Of a stretch of 64,000 nt of DNA, positions 33,652 to 43,832 are shown in pieces. How positions within the stretch are numbered: position 1 is the first letter of the stretch; each line of letters starts with the position of its first letter. The notes beneath the pieces are model-generated. The model was not told the origin of the DNA, made no database searches, and was given only the letters and a program-made list of their open reading frames with translations. The position numbers and the translations under genes are program-made. Source of the stretch: Brachypterus glaber (Eukaryota > Arthropoda > Insecta > Coleoptera > Kateretidae); the NCBI GenBank assembly GCA_958510825.1, contig OY294047.1:50451365-50515364 (forward strand), in the 5' to 3' direction.

Positions 33652-34170
33652 GTAAATAATAATAATAATAATAATAAATGTCTTTATTTTATCATATACA
33701 GGTGCATGATGAGAGGCGAAGTTCAAATGAGTTGCTCATCAAAAACACGATTCTGATGCGCAACCCCAAGCTCTTCCACTTAACCTCAGTAAAAATTTAA
33801 TCTATATATAACTTATAAATAAAATAATAACAATAGATAAAAATACTAATTTAACTTAATTACAAATTTAATTTAATTACTGATTTCTTGTTTCAAATTA
33901 GAGGACTTTTTAGTGAGAAACAAAAAATAAATAAATGAGTAACTAACACCTTGAGAAAAAATCAATCAATAATTAATTTTGAGTAGTTTCTAGAAGTTCT
34001 CTAATAGACTTTTTGAAACTATTTTTGTTCAAACTAAAAAAATTTCTATATTTATTATAATTGACACTAATATTATATATAAAACAACAAAATATTTAAC
34101 GCATTTCTTTTCACCGCTATATAGTGATTAATATAATTCTGCTCAATGGCGATTTCTCCCGTTAGATTAG
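33652..34170 (-). pseudogene. LINE ORF2 extreme C-terminus with (ATT)n tail
   Basis: The minus strand encodes YNKYRNFFSLNKNSFKKSIR followed by ELLETTQN and a stop (about 33978), the typical end of a CR1-like ORF2. A 3' UTR follows, with GATAAAATAAAGACATTT and an (ATT)n tail at 33655-33679. Upstream the frame is broken: KRNALNILLFY lies in another frame. A 5'-truncated dead copy from a lineage related to, but distinct from, the fragments at 14220 and 52906. Confidence 0.75.
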
Positions 34171-34227
34171 ACAGGGACAAAATTTCTACCCAAAAAGGAT
34201 AGAAGACATACAAACACTCCCACTTCC

Positions 34228-34302
34228 ACCCAACCAAACAAATTCTGTATTTGTTCTTTGTTGAACAAATACAATATTTACTTGGCCGGGCGAAAAGTGT
34301 AA
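34228..34302. repeat. Diverged hairpin, paired with 34409-34490
   Basis: Arms CCACCCAACCAAACAAATTC / ATATTTACTTGGCCGGGCG around a TTTGTT/AACAAA centre. A diverged copy of the hairpin 180 bp downstream. Confidence 0.7.
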
Positions 34303-34408
34303 CTATATTATTTTTATTAAAGAAATTACTGGCGCAATCTAAATTTTAGTAGAATTATCTTATTTTACAGATTCACATTAGCTATGTTCGTTCGTGCCGC
34401 TCAGTGCT

Positions 34409-34490
34409 ACACCTTCTGGCCAACCAAATAAATACTGTATTTGTTGTATGAAAAACAAATACAGTATTTATTTGGTTGGCTGGAAAGTGT
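34409..34490. repeat. 82-bp near-perfect palindromic MITE
   Basis: ACACCTTCTGGCCAACCAAA plus TAAATACTGTATTTGTT folds on AACAAATACAGTATTTATTT plus GGTTGGCTGGAAAGTGT with few mismatches. Confidence 0.85.
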
Positions 34491-34749
34491 AGCAGAAATG
34501 AGATAGAGATAGGGTAGACGTCTTTTGTTTCATAATTCTAGTTGTAGAGAGCTCCATTCATCTAATACATCCCTAATATAATCCGTAGGCCTAATTAAAT
34601 TGTGTTTTTATAGGATTCCTTCACAAATAATCCCATTTCACTTATAAAATTTAATATTTTCACCACATCTTGACGCCCTGGTAATGCATTCACCCAGAGG
34701 GTTGTTTAATTAAGCACATTTGATTTTATGTACCTAAATATTCAATACA
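34491..34749. other. Nothing identified
   Basis: No feature supported. Confidence 0.35.
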
Positions 34750-34904
34750 CATAGAAAAAACAGATTCCTTGAACCAAGGACACGTGTCTTTGTATATGTT
34801 CAAAGTCATATTCTCTTGTTTCAAGGCTGGCATTTTCTTGAACCAAAGTCAATGTTCTTGAATGAAGAGCACAGGTTTTGGAATAAAAATCCGTTTTTTC
34901 TATG
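34750..34904. mobile_element. 155-bp element with CATAGAAAAAAC ends and CTTGAACCAAG core
   Basis: Ends CATAGAAAAAACAGATTCC and its reverse complement GGAATAAAAATCCGTTTTTT-CTATG. The interior repeats CCTTGAACCAAGG, GTTTCAAGG, CTTGAACCAAAG and CTTGAATGAAG. It is a short relative in plan of the 1-kb element at 51225-52249. Confidence 0.75.
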
Positions 34905-35255
34905 CAGCATTCAATTCTAAACTAACCTAATTTAAAGACAGCATGGGAATAACGATCAAGAATCTTTTTTTTAGTCTCAAAAAATATATAGTACTTGAGT
35001 CTTCCTAAAGGCAATTTTAGTCAGTAGTTTAGTTAGTATAACTTATTTACAAACTTTTAAGGCCGTACTTCTTGGAATAAAGTCACCCTTAACAAAACGC
35101 TCTCATCCAAACTTCAGTCATTCTACTACAAGGTACTCAGAATAAACCATCTGGTTCATGGGAAATCCTATATTCACGGATATCTCAACATTCTCCTCTT
35201 TAAAACGGAAATATTCATCATAGTAAATCTTTTATTCAAGACAATCAAGAACAAC
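34905..35255. other. Nothing identified
   Basis: Flank of the BEL element; no feature supported. Confidence 0.35.
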
Positions 35256-35260
35256 CTATG

Positions 35261-35678
35261 TGTTAGCGCTAGGGCTATCGGAAGATTTCGAATTGGTAAG
35301 AAAAAGGAAAGGACTCACCATGTGTTTTCCTGGACTATTTCTCGAGGTACCTCATAGTGCTGCTCCCTTGGTTGGTGTCGATGTGTGTAAAGGAATGGAT
35401 TTTGTGTAGGAATTATAGCCTTTCGTTCACTTAGTATTAATTCCGTTTCATTGTTTTAAGGTAGTTTTAAATGGTAACTAACCTAACTATTTACCGACGC
35501 GCGTGACTGTCGGTTGGATTCGAATTGACTTCTGGTTGCAAATGTGTTGCCAACCTAATTCACTATATTAAATAGCAAATCGCTATTTATGCTAGGCAAC
35601 CAGTAATACAACAAATGAATTGCTGGTAGCATACTTTAAGTATAAGAATAACTAAATATATTCTACTGAGAAGTAACA
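35261..35678 (-). repeat. BEL/Pao 3' LTR
   Basis: 418 bp, TGTTAGCGCT...GAAGTAACA on the plus strand, with TG/CA-type ends. Identical to the 5' LTR at 42807-43224. Confidence 0.97.
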
Positions 35679-35679
35679 T

Positions 35680-35690
35680 ACTCCCCCCTA
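35680..35690 (-). promoter_or_regulatory. Polypurine tract
   Basis: Minus strand AGGGGGGAGTA directly before the 3' LTR; primes plus-strand DNA synthesis in LTR retrotransposons. Confidence 0.8.
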
Positions 35691-35906
35691 GTGCAAAACC
35701 CAGTTTTCACTATAACTACTAAATACTAACTTATAGCTAAAAACCGAGAAATGTAAGATATATCCCAATAAAAAAATATATATATATAAGAAAACTATAT
35801 ACGTATGTGTATGAATAATTATCCCAAAAATAATAAAAAGAAAGGAAAAATAAATAAATAAGTATCCTAAAGTACTTAAGATATATGCACAAAAAATAGC
35901 CTAAAA

Positions 35907-38900
35907 TTAATCAGTATCCGGTAACGGACATAATTTTACTAGTGGTCTTTTGAATATACCTGTGGCAGTACGCACTGAAGCCACCCTGACTATATTATCA
36001 GACCCTGGATGAATTTGAACTACCCTTCCTAAAACCCATTTTAGAGGAGGGACGTTATCATCTTTAATTAAGACCATAGCATGCATTTTAATGGAACTAC
36101 TGCTCTGAGTCCATTTAGATCTCTGCTGTAGTGTGTGGAGATATTCCCTACTCCACCGTTTCCAGATGGATTGAACCATCTGTTGTAAAAGATTCCAACG
36201 TGAAAGACGGTTGGTTGGTATGGCAAGAAGATCTATATCTGGGACCGAGTTGATCGGCTCCAGAGTTAAGAAATGGGACGGCGTTAAAACCCTTAGGTCA
36301 TCGGGACTTGTGCTCATTGCACAAAGTGGTCGAGAGTTGAGTGTCGCTTCGATTTGAGCAAACAAAGTACTCAGCTCTTCAAACGTAAGTACCTGATCGC
36401 CAACAGTACGTAGCAACAGGTTTTTAACTGACCGTATGGAACGTTCCCACAGACCGCCCATGTGCGGACTTAATGGAGGATTGAAGTGCCACTGATAACC
36501 TTGGTTATGAGCAGCATCTTCACAATATCCACGTAGGATACGATCAGCTCCCACGAAGTTAGTACCATTGTCGCTATACAAATGCGAACATCTACCTCGT
36601 CTGGCCACAAAGCGACGGAGGGCGGCGATAAAGGCTTCCGAAGTAAGGTCCGAAACCACCTCTAAATGGACCGCTTTGGTTACAAAGCAAATAAATAAGG
36701 ATAAATAAGCCTTGTACGTTTTAGCACCTCTGTGCTTGCCTAAGGTTATGGTAAAACTACCTGCGAAATCTACCCCTGTATGCACAAAAGCTTTTGTCTG
36801 GTTGACACGGGAGGACGGAAGATTTCCCATGGAAGGTTGTATTGGTTTTGGATTAATTCTGAAGCATTTCACACATTTGGAAATACAATGTTGTATTGCT
36901 CGCTTTGCAGAAAGTATCCAAAACTGCTGAGAAAGAATTGAGTTAAGAATTTGAGGTCCCGGATGACAATGAACGACATGAAAGTATTCTATCAACACTT
37001 TAGTCAACCGGTGATCCCTTGGTAACAATAACGGATGTTTATTTTCGAATGAGAGGCTGGAATTTTTTAATCTTCCACCGACTCTCAACATATTCTCTTT
37101 GTCAAGAAATAGTGACAATTTTCGAAGGGGTTTTGGGTATGGTTTATCGGCCTTTAATGCTTCAATTTCGGCACAAAATGCGTGTTCTTGGACAATCTTC
37201 ACAAGAGCCAGCATGGCAGTGCGAAGCTCCGTGATAGACACAATTCCATGGGCCTTAGCATTACCCTTTGAATTGTTGATAAACCGTAAGATATAAGCAA
37301 TGACTGATTGTATTTTCCAAAATGAAGAAAATCTATCCAAAACCTGAAGAAAAATGTGCTTTTCTTCAACAATAACGCATGAAAGTTTGGCTGTAGGTGA
37401 AATCTCTGCATCGATTTCCTCGTCTGCAGTAGGTGAAATTTTTGAAATGGGCCAGAATTCTTCTGGGAGATGTAGCCATTTAGGGCCTGACCACCAACTG
37501 GAATTTTCCAAGAGTTCTCTAGGAAGAAGTCCCCTAGAGGCACTATCAGCGGCTGGGTTTTCTGTCCCAGCAATGTGACGCCAATATTGTGGAGGAACTT
37601 TCTCCTGAATTTGTGACACTCTGTTTGCCACAAAAACTTTGAACTTATATGGAGGAGATTTAATCCAAGAAAGTGCAATTGATGAGTCAGTCCAAGCATA
37701 TATTTTATGATTGGGAAGGTCCTCTGCAAATGTGGAAGAAATAAATTCGATCATCTCTGCGTTTAATAAAGCAGCTGAAAGTTCCAGACGAGGAATTGTC
37801 ATCTTATTTTGCAGTGGCGCTACCTTAGATTTAGCGGTCACTAGAGACACTTTAATCTCTCCAGAAATCAGGACATTTCTAAAATATATCACCGAAGCAT
37901 ATGCAATTTGTGAAGCATCACAAAAGGCATGTATGTGACAAGACACTACCTCATTAAATACAATTCTTCGCGGAATTTGTAAACTTGAAAGAAGAGGTAA
38001 TTCATTCTTATACTGTTCCCAAGTTGCTCGGATATCGGAAGGAGGCTCTTCGTCCCAATCGAGTCCCAACGTCCATAACCGTTGCATTAAATGCTTAGCA
38101 AGCAAAGTAAGCGGGCACAAAAACCCAACGGGGTCGAAGATACGAGCAATTTCGGACAGTATATTACGTTTTGTGCAAGATCTTTCCAATATATTTACTT
38201 TATAGGAAAACGTATCTGTCAATGGATTCCACTGCATTCCCAGAATTTTAATGCCTGAGTTTGGTTCATCCAATGCAAATGTTTTGTTTTCTCTTAGCTC
38301 TTCAGGGAGAGCTTCTAATAATTTACTATTATTAGAGGACCATTTCCGAAGTTCGAAGCCTGCTGATTTAAGTAAGGTCAACAATTCTTTCTGCATAAGC
38401 AGAGCTTCCCCCAGCGAAGAACAGCCGTAAGCAACGTCATCCACGTAGATTCCATCCATCAGCGCCTTGTACGCAAGTGGAAACGCGGTCTTTTCATTCA
38501 TAGCATGTTGTCTTATGGTTCTTTGTGCCAAGAAAGGTGAACAACAAAGACCAAAAGTTACCGTATTAAGAAAGTATGTTTCTATCGGTTCTGACTTATC
38601 AAAACGCCACAAGATTTTCAGATAATGACGAAATTTGGGTTCTATTAGAATTTGAAGAAACATTTGCTTTAAATCTGCCGTAAACACAATAGCAAATTTC
38701 CTAAATCTTAACAGAATGGATGGGAGATCCAATTGTAGTTTTGGACCTGTCAAAAGACTATCATTAAGACTTAAGCCATTGGAAGTTTTACAGCTTGCGT
38801 CGAATACAATTCTAGTACGCGTGGTCGTACTATCAAGTTTAAAGACACAATGGTGCGGTATGTAATAACCTGCCTTTGGATCTTTAGAAGGTGCAAGTGA

Positions 38901-41135
38901 CATATAATTGGAATTTATGTAGTCTCGAATGATATCTACATATTCCTGTCTTAATATATCATTTTTCGAAAGTCGTTTCTCCAGTTGAAAGAATCGACTT
39001 AATGCAATGTCATAAGAGTTTCCCAGCTCAGGCTGTGGATCCTTAAACGGCAATGACACCACAAATCTACCCGATTGATCCCTGGAGTGCGTTGAGACAA
39101 AATGGTTTTCCGCTAAACGGTCTTCGGGGGCTTCAAGATTCTTAGAAGGTAAATTTTCAACTTCCCAAAAACGCTTTAGCGTCGTATTTAAATCAGAATC
39201 AAACGCACAGAAAGTATGCATTTGTTGATTTTTAAGTTTCAAGTTATTGCATCTGCCACCTAATATCCATCCTAAAGTAGTTTCGAATGCAACAGGTTCA
39301 GAGCTATCTCCTCGTTGTATGTTTCCCAGCATAATTTGGGAATATATTTCTGATCCCAATAGAACATCCACCTCAGACGGGCTATTGTAGTTGGGATCAG
39401 CTAAAGAAAGCGTATGAATAAAAGAGTCATCTTTTAAACATAATGGTTGTGAAGGTAACAATTTACAAATCGATGGCATGACAATGCAGTCCACATTGTA
39501 GGTACACATCGGATTTTGTATAGATCTAAAACTGCACGATGTAACACCCTTTACTGCATCAGTTTTAATATTATTAAGCCATTGTACTTTCTGATCAGAC
39601 GACTTAACCTTTAAATTTAATTTCTGGACACAATTTGAAGAAAGTATGGAACACATCGAGCCATTATCCAACATCGCTCTAAACTTCTGATACTGTCCCT
39701 CGCTATCCTTTATTTCTACGATTGCAGTAGACAGAAGAACAGCTGATTGTGCCTTATTGTTAAGGCTGACCGTACCAACAATATTGGTTTCTGGGTCGGC
39801 TGTTTTGTAAGAAGACACCGAATTTGAGTTTGGTTTCGAACTCGGGCCTGGTTCAGCACTTGAGCTGGACTCAGACCGACTTCGCTCCAAGTGCAGCAGA
39901 GTATGATGGCTACGGTTTTGACAAACCTTGCAAGTTGAGTTTGACATGCATTCTCGTAATGTGTGTGAACCCAAGCAATTGTAACAGATTTTATTAAATT
40001 TTACAAATTTATGTCTTTCCTCAGTAGGTTTCGACTTAAATTTGTCGCACTTAAATAAGGAATGTTGAGCCTTACAACAAGGACAAGAATTTTGTTTCGA
40101 ATTGCCTCCAGAAAATTGAGCGAAAGTATAGGGGGCTTGACGGTCAGATTTTTGAAAGTTTGGTTTTTGACTATACGACTTTTGAAAGGAATTTGGATAA
40201 GAAGATTTTTCCGAAGATTTTCTATCCGCGCTAATATCTGCCTTTCTTAATGTAAGCATGTCCACTGATTCCAGGGCCTTTGCATGATTCTCTAGAAATG
40301 TTCGGAGATCATCATAGGTAGGAAAACTGTCATCCACCCTGGTATCTTCAAATTTGGTACACAGATTTTTATCCAACCTTTTGAAAATTAAGTCAAACAG
40401 TATAAATGACCATTCATTAGTTGGAAGCTCTAATTGGGCCAATGCCGCCAAGCTCTCAGACACTGTACTTAGCATTTTAAAAATGCTTGTTGCATTATTT
40501 GGGATTTTTTCCGGGAGATTACTAATATTTGACCAGTATTTTTGCGCAATGATTCTCTTGTTTTGATAACGTTGGCACAACGCATTAAAAGCAATCGAAT
40601 AATTGGTGTTAGAAAGCGGGATAGCCTTAACGATCGCAAGTGCTGGCTCTTTAAGGGAGTTTAAGAGGTGCGTGAATTTTTCAATGTCGCTAATAGAGTT
40701 ATTGGAGTGTACTAGAGCTGTGTAAAGATCATAAAAATGAGGCCAATTTTGATGTGATCCATCAAATTTGGTTATTTCCAAAGTGGGTAAGTGTATGTTA
40801 GACTTTCCGGCTTCTTGCCTAACTCCAAATAACTTATTGTAGACCCTTTGAATTTCCCAAAAAATTTCGTCTGCCGCTGTAAGAAAATCTTTAAGCTTGA
40901 CAAGCTCTTGTTTCCTCACAGCGTCAGTCTGTTCTTTGTTGAGTATAATTCTTAAATAGTCATCATTTGCCTTTTCTATGTTCTTATGTGCAAGCGAAGC
41001 TAGACCAAACTTGGCTTTAAATTCTTCCATTTTGGAGACGTCATTTGAAGCTGCAGTAGCTGCAGTTTGTATCCGCTTAAGTCTGTCCAGAAAGCCTAGT
41101 CTTTGCTGATAGACAATTTGCTCGTCGACTTCCAT
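35907..41135 (-). CDS. BEL/Pao gag-pol polyprotein, intact
   Basis: Single frame. The first ATG is at 41216 (1769 codons), but MEVDEQIVYQQ from ATG 41135 is the likelier start, since the 27 residues before it are hydrophobic leader-like sequence. Numbered from 41216: Gag DUF1759-like region about 142-290 (LEITKFDGSHQNWPHFYDLY); CCHC knuckles about 410-440 (CYNCLGSHTLREC, CKVCQNRSHH); retropepsin-like protease at about 514 with LDNGS where LDSGS is usual; RT about 780-960 with YVDD at 924-927; RNase H from about 1093 (AFCDAS, TDSS, AADSASRG); integrase H2C2 finger about 1410-1445 and core with Asp1483 (GVDFAG), Asp1549 (SDNGTN) and Glu1591 (LWERS); DUF5641-like tail ending VKLCPLPDTD. All catalytic residues appear present apart from the unusual DNG at the protease. 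Makes virus-like particles, cDNA and integrates it. Confidence 0.96.
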   Translation of the reverse strand: MEVDEQIVYQQRLGFLDRLKRIQTAATAASNDVSKMEEFKAKFGLASLAHKNIEKANDDYLRIILNKEQTDAVRKQELVKLKDFLTAADEIFWEIQRVYNKLFGVRQEAGKSNIHLPTLEITKFDGSHQNWPHFYDLYTALVHSNNSISDIEKFTHLLNSLKEPALAIVKAIPLSNTNYSIAFNALCQRYQNKRIIAQKYWSNISNLPEKIPNNATSIFKMLSTVSESLAALAQLELPTNEWSFILFDLIFKRLDKNLCTKFEDTRVDDSFPTYDDLRTFLENHAKALESVDMLTLRKADISADRKSSEKSSYPNSFQKSYSQKPNFQKSDRQAPYTFAQFSGGNSKQNSCPCCKAQHSLFKCDKFKSKPTEERHKFVKFNKICYNCLGSHTLRECMSNSTCKVCQNRSHHTLLHLERSRSESSSSAEPGPSSKPNSNSVSSYKTADPETNIVGTVSLNNKAQSAVLLSTAIVEIKDSEGQYQKFRAMLDNGSMCSILSSNCVQKLNLKVKSSDQKVQWLNNIKTDAVKGVTSCSFRSIQNPMCTYNVDCIVMPSICKLLPSQPLCLKDDSFIHTLSLADPNYNSPSEVDVLLGSEIYSQIMLGNIQRGDSSEPVAFETTLGWILGGRCNNLKLKNQQMHTFCAFDSDLNTTLKRFWEVENLPSKNLEAPEDRLAENHFVSTHSRDQSGRFVVSLPFKDPQPELGNSYDIALSRFFQLEKRLSKNDILRQEYVDIIRDYINSNYMSLAPSKDPKAGYYIPHHCVFKLDSTTTRTRIVFDASCKTSNGLSLNDSLLTGPKLQLDLPSILLRFRKFAIVFTADLKQMFLQILIEPKFRHYLKILWRFDKSEPIETYFLNTVTFGLCCSPFLAQRTIRQHAMNEKTAFPLAYKALMDGIYVDDVAYGCSSLGEALLMQKELLTLLKSAGFELRKWSSNNSKLLEALPEELRENKTFALDEPNSGIKILGMQWNPLTDTFSYKVNILERSCTKRNILSEIARIFDPVGFLCPLTLLAKHLMQRLWTLGLDWDEEPPSDIRATWEQYKNELPLLSSLQIPRRIVFNEVVSCHIHAFCDASQIAYASVIYFRNVLISGEIKVSLVTAKSKVAPLQNKMTIPRLELSAALLNAEMIEFISSTFAEDLPNHKIYAWTDSSIALSWIKSPPYKFKVFVANRVSQIQEKVPPQYWRHIAGTENPAADSASRGLLPRELLENSSWWSGPKWLHLPEEFWPISKISPTADEEIDAEISPTAKLSCVIVEEKHIFLQVLDRFSSFWKIQSVIAYILRFINNSKGNAKAHGIVSITELRTAMLALVKIVQEHAFCAEIEALKADKPYPKPLRKLSLFLDKENMLRVGGRLKNSSLSFENKHPLLLPRDHRLTKVLIEYFHVVHCHPGPQILNSILSQQFWILSAKRAIQHCISKCVKCFRINPKPIQPSMGNLPSSRVNQTKAFVHTGVDFAGSFTITLGKHRGAKTYKAYLSLFICFVTKAVHLEVVSDLTSEAFIAALRRFVARRGRCSHLYSDNGTNFVGADRILRGYCEDAAHNQGYQWHFNPPLSPHMGGLWERSIRSVKNLLLRTVGDQVLTFEELSTLFAQIEATLNSRPLCAMSTSPDDLRVLTPSHFLTLEPINSVPDIDLLAIPTNRLSRWNLLQQMVQSIWKRWSREYLHTLQQRSKWTQSSSSIKMHAMVLIKDDNVPPLKWVLGRVVQIHPGSDNIVRVASVRTATGIFKRPLVKLCPLPDTD

Positions 41136-41249
41136 TTTGAAAGAAGAAGAAGAAATAAGATAAAAAATTAAATGACAAACGATTCTATTAAAGAATACCT
41201 TGTACCAACAAAGCAAAATATATAATCACTTGGTATAAGTGATTTACAA

Positions 41250-42140
41250 ATGTAAGTTGCAAGAAAAAATAATCACCCTGTAAGTATATTGGTAGGATGG
41301 TAAAAATACAAAAAAATCTAAAACCAAGGCAAGTAAGAACCTAAATGTGCAAAACAAAAATCGTCCTGTACGTGCAAGAACAATTTGACCAAAGGTGGTG
41401 CAATAAATATAAACCACCCTGTATAGTCCCGAACTAAAGACTAACAGGGAAGGAAAAATAAACTATCGCCCAGTAATAAGCAAGTAATAAATTTTGAAAA
41501 GAGAGCAATAAATATGAACCGCCCTGTATAATCCCGAAAGTATGACTAAAGGGGACAGAAAATAAAATATTGCTCAGTAAGAAAGAAAGTTTTGACCAAA
41601 ATCGAGCAATAATTTTAACCACTCTGTATAGTCCAGAAAGTAAGACTAAAAGAAAGGAAAAATAGTATTGCTCAGCAAGCAAGAATCTTTTTAACCAAAA
41701 CGAGCAATAAATATGAACCACCCTGTATAGTCCGGAAAGGAAGACTAAAAGGGTAGAAAATAAAGTATTGCTTAGTATGAGCAAGTAAGTTTTTTGACCA
41801 AAAGTGAGCAATAAATATTGACCACCATGTATAATCCAGAAAGAAAGACTAAAAGATGGAAAATAAAGTATTGCCCAATAAGAAAGTATAATTTGGCCCA
41901 AAAATGAGTAATAAATATTACCCGTCCTGTATAGTCTAGAAAGGCAGACTAAAAAAGGACAAAAATAAAATATCACTCTGTATAGCAAGTAATAATATGA
42001 CCAAGAGGGAGCAATAACCATTGACTGCCCTGTATAATCCAGTAAGAAAGATTAAAACAGACAGAAAATAAATATTGCCTTGTATCTGTAAGTATAACTG
42101 TGACAAAAAGTGGGCTACAAATCCAAAAAACACCCTGTAA
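41250..42140 (-). repeat. Repeated leader of the BEL element, about 100-bp period
   Basis: At least seven diverged units of about 98-105 bp lie between the 5' LTR and gag. Each includes GACTATACAGGG(T/C)GG-type sequence and TTTATTGCTC on the element's sense strand (plus-strand anchors near 41407, 41510, 41608, 41705, 41810, 41910 and 42013). The period is close to a multiple of three, which keeps a 195-codon hydrophobic frame (41434-42021) open; it has no known domain and is probably not a protein. The role could be packaging or translation control of the leader; that is speculation. Confidence 0.8.
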
Positions 42141-42786
42141 GAGATAAAGAAAATGTTATCGATACTGTTGACAATAACTTACCTTCTACTCGATATGACC
42201 CTGCAAGCAAGTAATGTATTGGGACACTCTGTAGAATGAACTATATTTTTCCACACATAAGCAAAAAACATGTGAACAGGCCTTAATACATTATGATATT
42301 TATTGCTATAACATTTAAGTCTGGTATATGCTAAAATTTCCCCATGCTAAAATGAAGTTACGAGTTCATATCCTTTCCTACGTTGGACCCCCTTACTATC
42401 AATAAGCACTTTTCTGGTGAAAGCAATGTACCCCACGTGCCTCAGACACATTCAAAAGGTCGTGAACGACAAAAGGGTTTATTTTTAGCAAAAGTTACTA
42501 GGTAGTTCTATGCATATACCCCAAGACAGGCAAGTTATGTTTTATGAATGGCAAAATATGTATTTTGAGTTTTGTAAGCACTATATCTTTTTTCTATACC
42601 CCTGAGTTATAGCGAAAACAGTATTTCACACCAGGAAGTTTACTCCAGTAAGCGTTTTTATGTGATAATAACTGATAACAGCGTTTTTTTTTCTGTTTAG
42701 AAATTTTTAACAAAAAAATGATTTTAAGATTGATTTTTTGACTGTATATATTCCATAGGATTTTGAAAGTAATTGAAATGAAAGAA

Positions 42787-42803
42787 TCCGGCTCGAAGGA
42801 CCA
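42787..42803 (-). promoter_or_regulatory. Primer binding site, tRNA-Tyr type
   Basis: Three bases after the 5' LTR the minus strand reads TGGTCCTTCGAGCCGGA, complementary to the conserved 3' end of eukaryotic tRNA-Tyr including CCA (17 nt). Confidence 0.85.
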
Positions 42804-42806
42804 AAA

Positions 42807-43224
42807 TGTTAGCGCTAGGGCTATCGGAAGATTTCGAATTGGTAAGAAAAAGGAAAGGACTCACCATGTGTTTTCCTGGACTATTTCTCGAGGTACCTCA
42901 TAGTGCTGCTCCCTTGGTTGGTGTCGATGTGTGTAAAGGAATGGATTTTGTGTAGGAATTATAGCCTTTCGTTCACTTAGTATTAATTCCGTTTCATTGT
43001 TTTAAGGTAGTTTTAAATGGTAACTAACCTAACTATTTACCGACGCGCGTGACTGTCGGTTGGATTCGAATTGACTTCTGGTTGCAAATGTGTTGCCAAC
43101 CTAATTCACTATATTAAATAGCAAATCGCTATTTATGCTAGGCAACCAGTAATACAACAAATGAATTGCTGGTAGCATACTTTAAGTATAAGAATAACTA
43201 AATATATTCTACTGAGAAGTAACA
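42807..43224 (-). repeat. BEL/Pao 5' LTR
   Basis: 418 bp; promoter end of the minus-strand element. Identical to the LTR at 35261-35678. Confidence 0.97.
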
Positions 43225-43227
43225 CTA

Positions 43228-43436
43228 TGGTCTGTTTCATCAAGCAAGAGAGTAAATTAAAAATCGCACAGTAGATATTTTTACAACAGGTTTGAATAGT
43301 ATGTTTGTGTATAGAATATAGTTATGTTTTATAAAATAAATTACCAAGTATATTCGCACATCCAATATTCGAATCTGTTTTGAAAATATTCACTGTGCGA
43401 TTTTTAATTTACTCTCTTGCTTGATGAAACAGACCA
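43228..43436. mobile_element. Family D palindromic MITE, copy 1
   Basis: 209 bp, ends TGGTCTGTTTCATCAAGCAA and its exact reverse complement, flanked by TA. Arms include GTAAATTAAAAATCGCAC. Related copies at 43645-43832 and 50520-50708. Confidence 0.92.
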
Positions 43437-43644
43437 TAACACCTTCATTTAAAATTTCCTTGAGTATGATAAAAAAATTATCGCCTCCTAAACAATATCA
43501 TCAACCAGTAATGGTACCCACCACATCACGACCAAATACATAAAGCATTTGTAAGCCAGTATCACTATTCATTTAGATTAAACCCCTCTAAGACAAAGTA
43601 GCCATGGGCTTAAAAGCTTGTTCTCTTAAAAAACAAACCAACTA

Positions 43645-43832
43645 TGGTCTGTCTTTACAAGCAAGACAGTAAATTAAAAATCGCACAGAGAATATTTTCA
43701 CACAGATTCGAATATTGGATGTGAATATACTGCGTAGTTTATTTTATAAACCATAACTATATTCTATACACAAATATGTACTATTCAAACCTGTTGTTAA
43801 AATATTTACTATCTTGTTTGAAAAATAGACCA
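43645..43832. mobile_element. Family D palindromic MITE, copy 2
   Basis: 188 bp, TGGTCTGTCTTTACAAGC... to ...AATAGACCA, flanked by TA. The right arm is partly deleted (the GTGCGATTTTTAATTTAC block is gone). Confidence 0.88.

Larger units (their letters stand above)
35261..43224 (-). mobile_element. Complete BEL/Pao LTR retrotransposon (7964 bp)
   Basis: Minus-strand element with two 418-bp LTRs that are identical base for base on direct reading. It has a 5-bp target duplication CTATG (35256-35260 and 43225-43229), a tRNA-Tyr-type primer site, a purine tract and one uninterrupted gag-pol frame. Identical LTRs mean insertion was very recent on an evolutionary scale. It lacks any env-like frame between pol and the 3' LTR. 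The insertion lies exactly at the left end of a palindromic MITE (43228-43436). Confidence 0.97.

Noticed and set aside
37199..37729. 176-codon minus-strand frame and other frames inside 35907-41216
   Set aside because: Alternative-frame readings of the BEL gag-pol gene, which itself has full domain support.
41434..42021. 195-codon hydrophobic frame in the BEL leader as an env or membrane protein
   Set aside because: It is upstream of gag, not downstream of pol, and its repeats simply mirror the roughly 100-bp DNA repeats with a period near a multiple of three.
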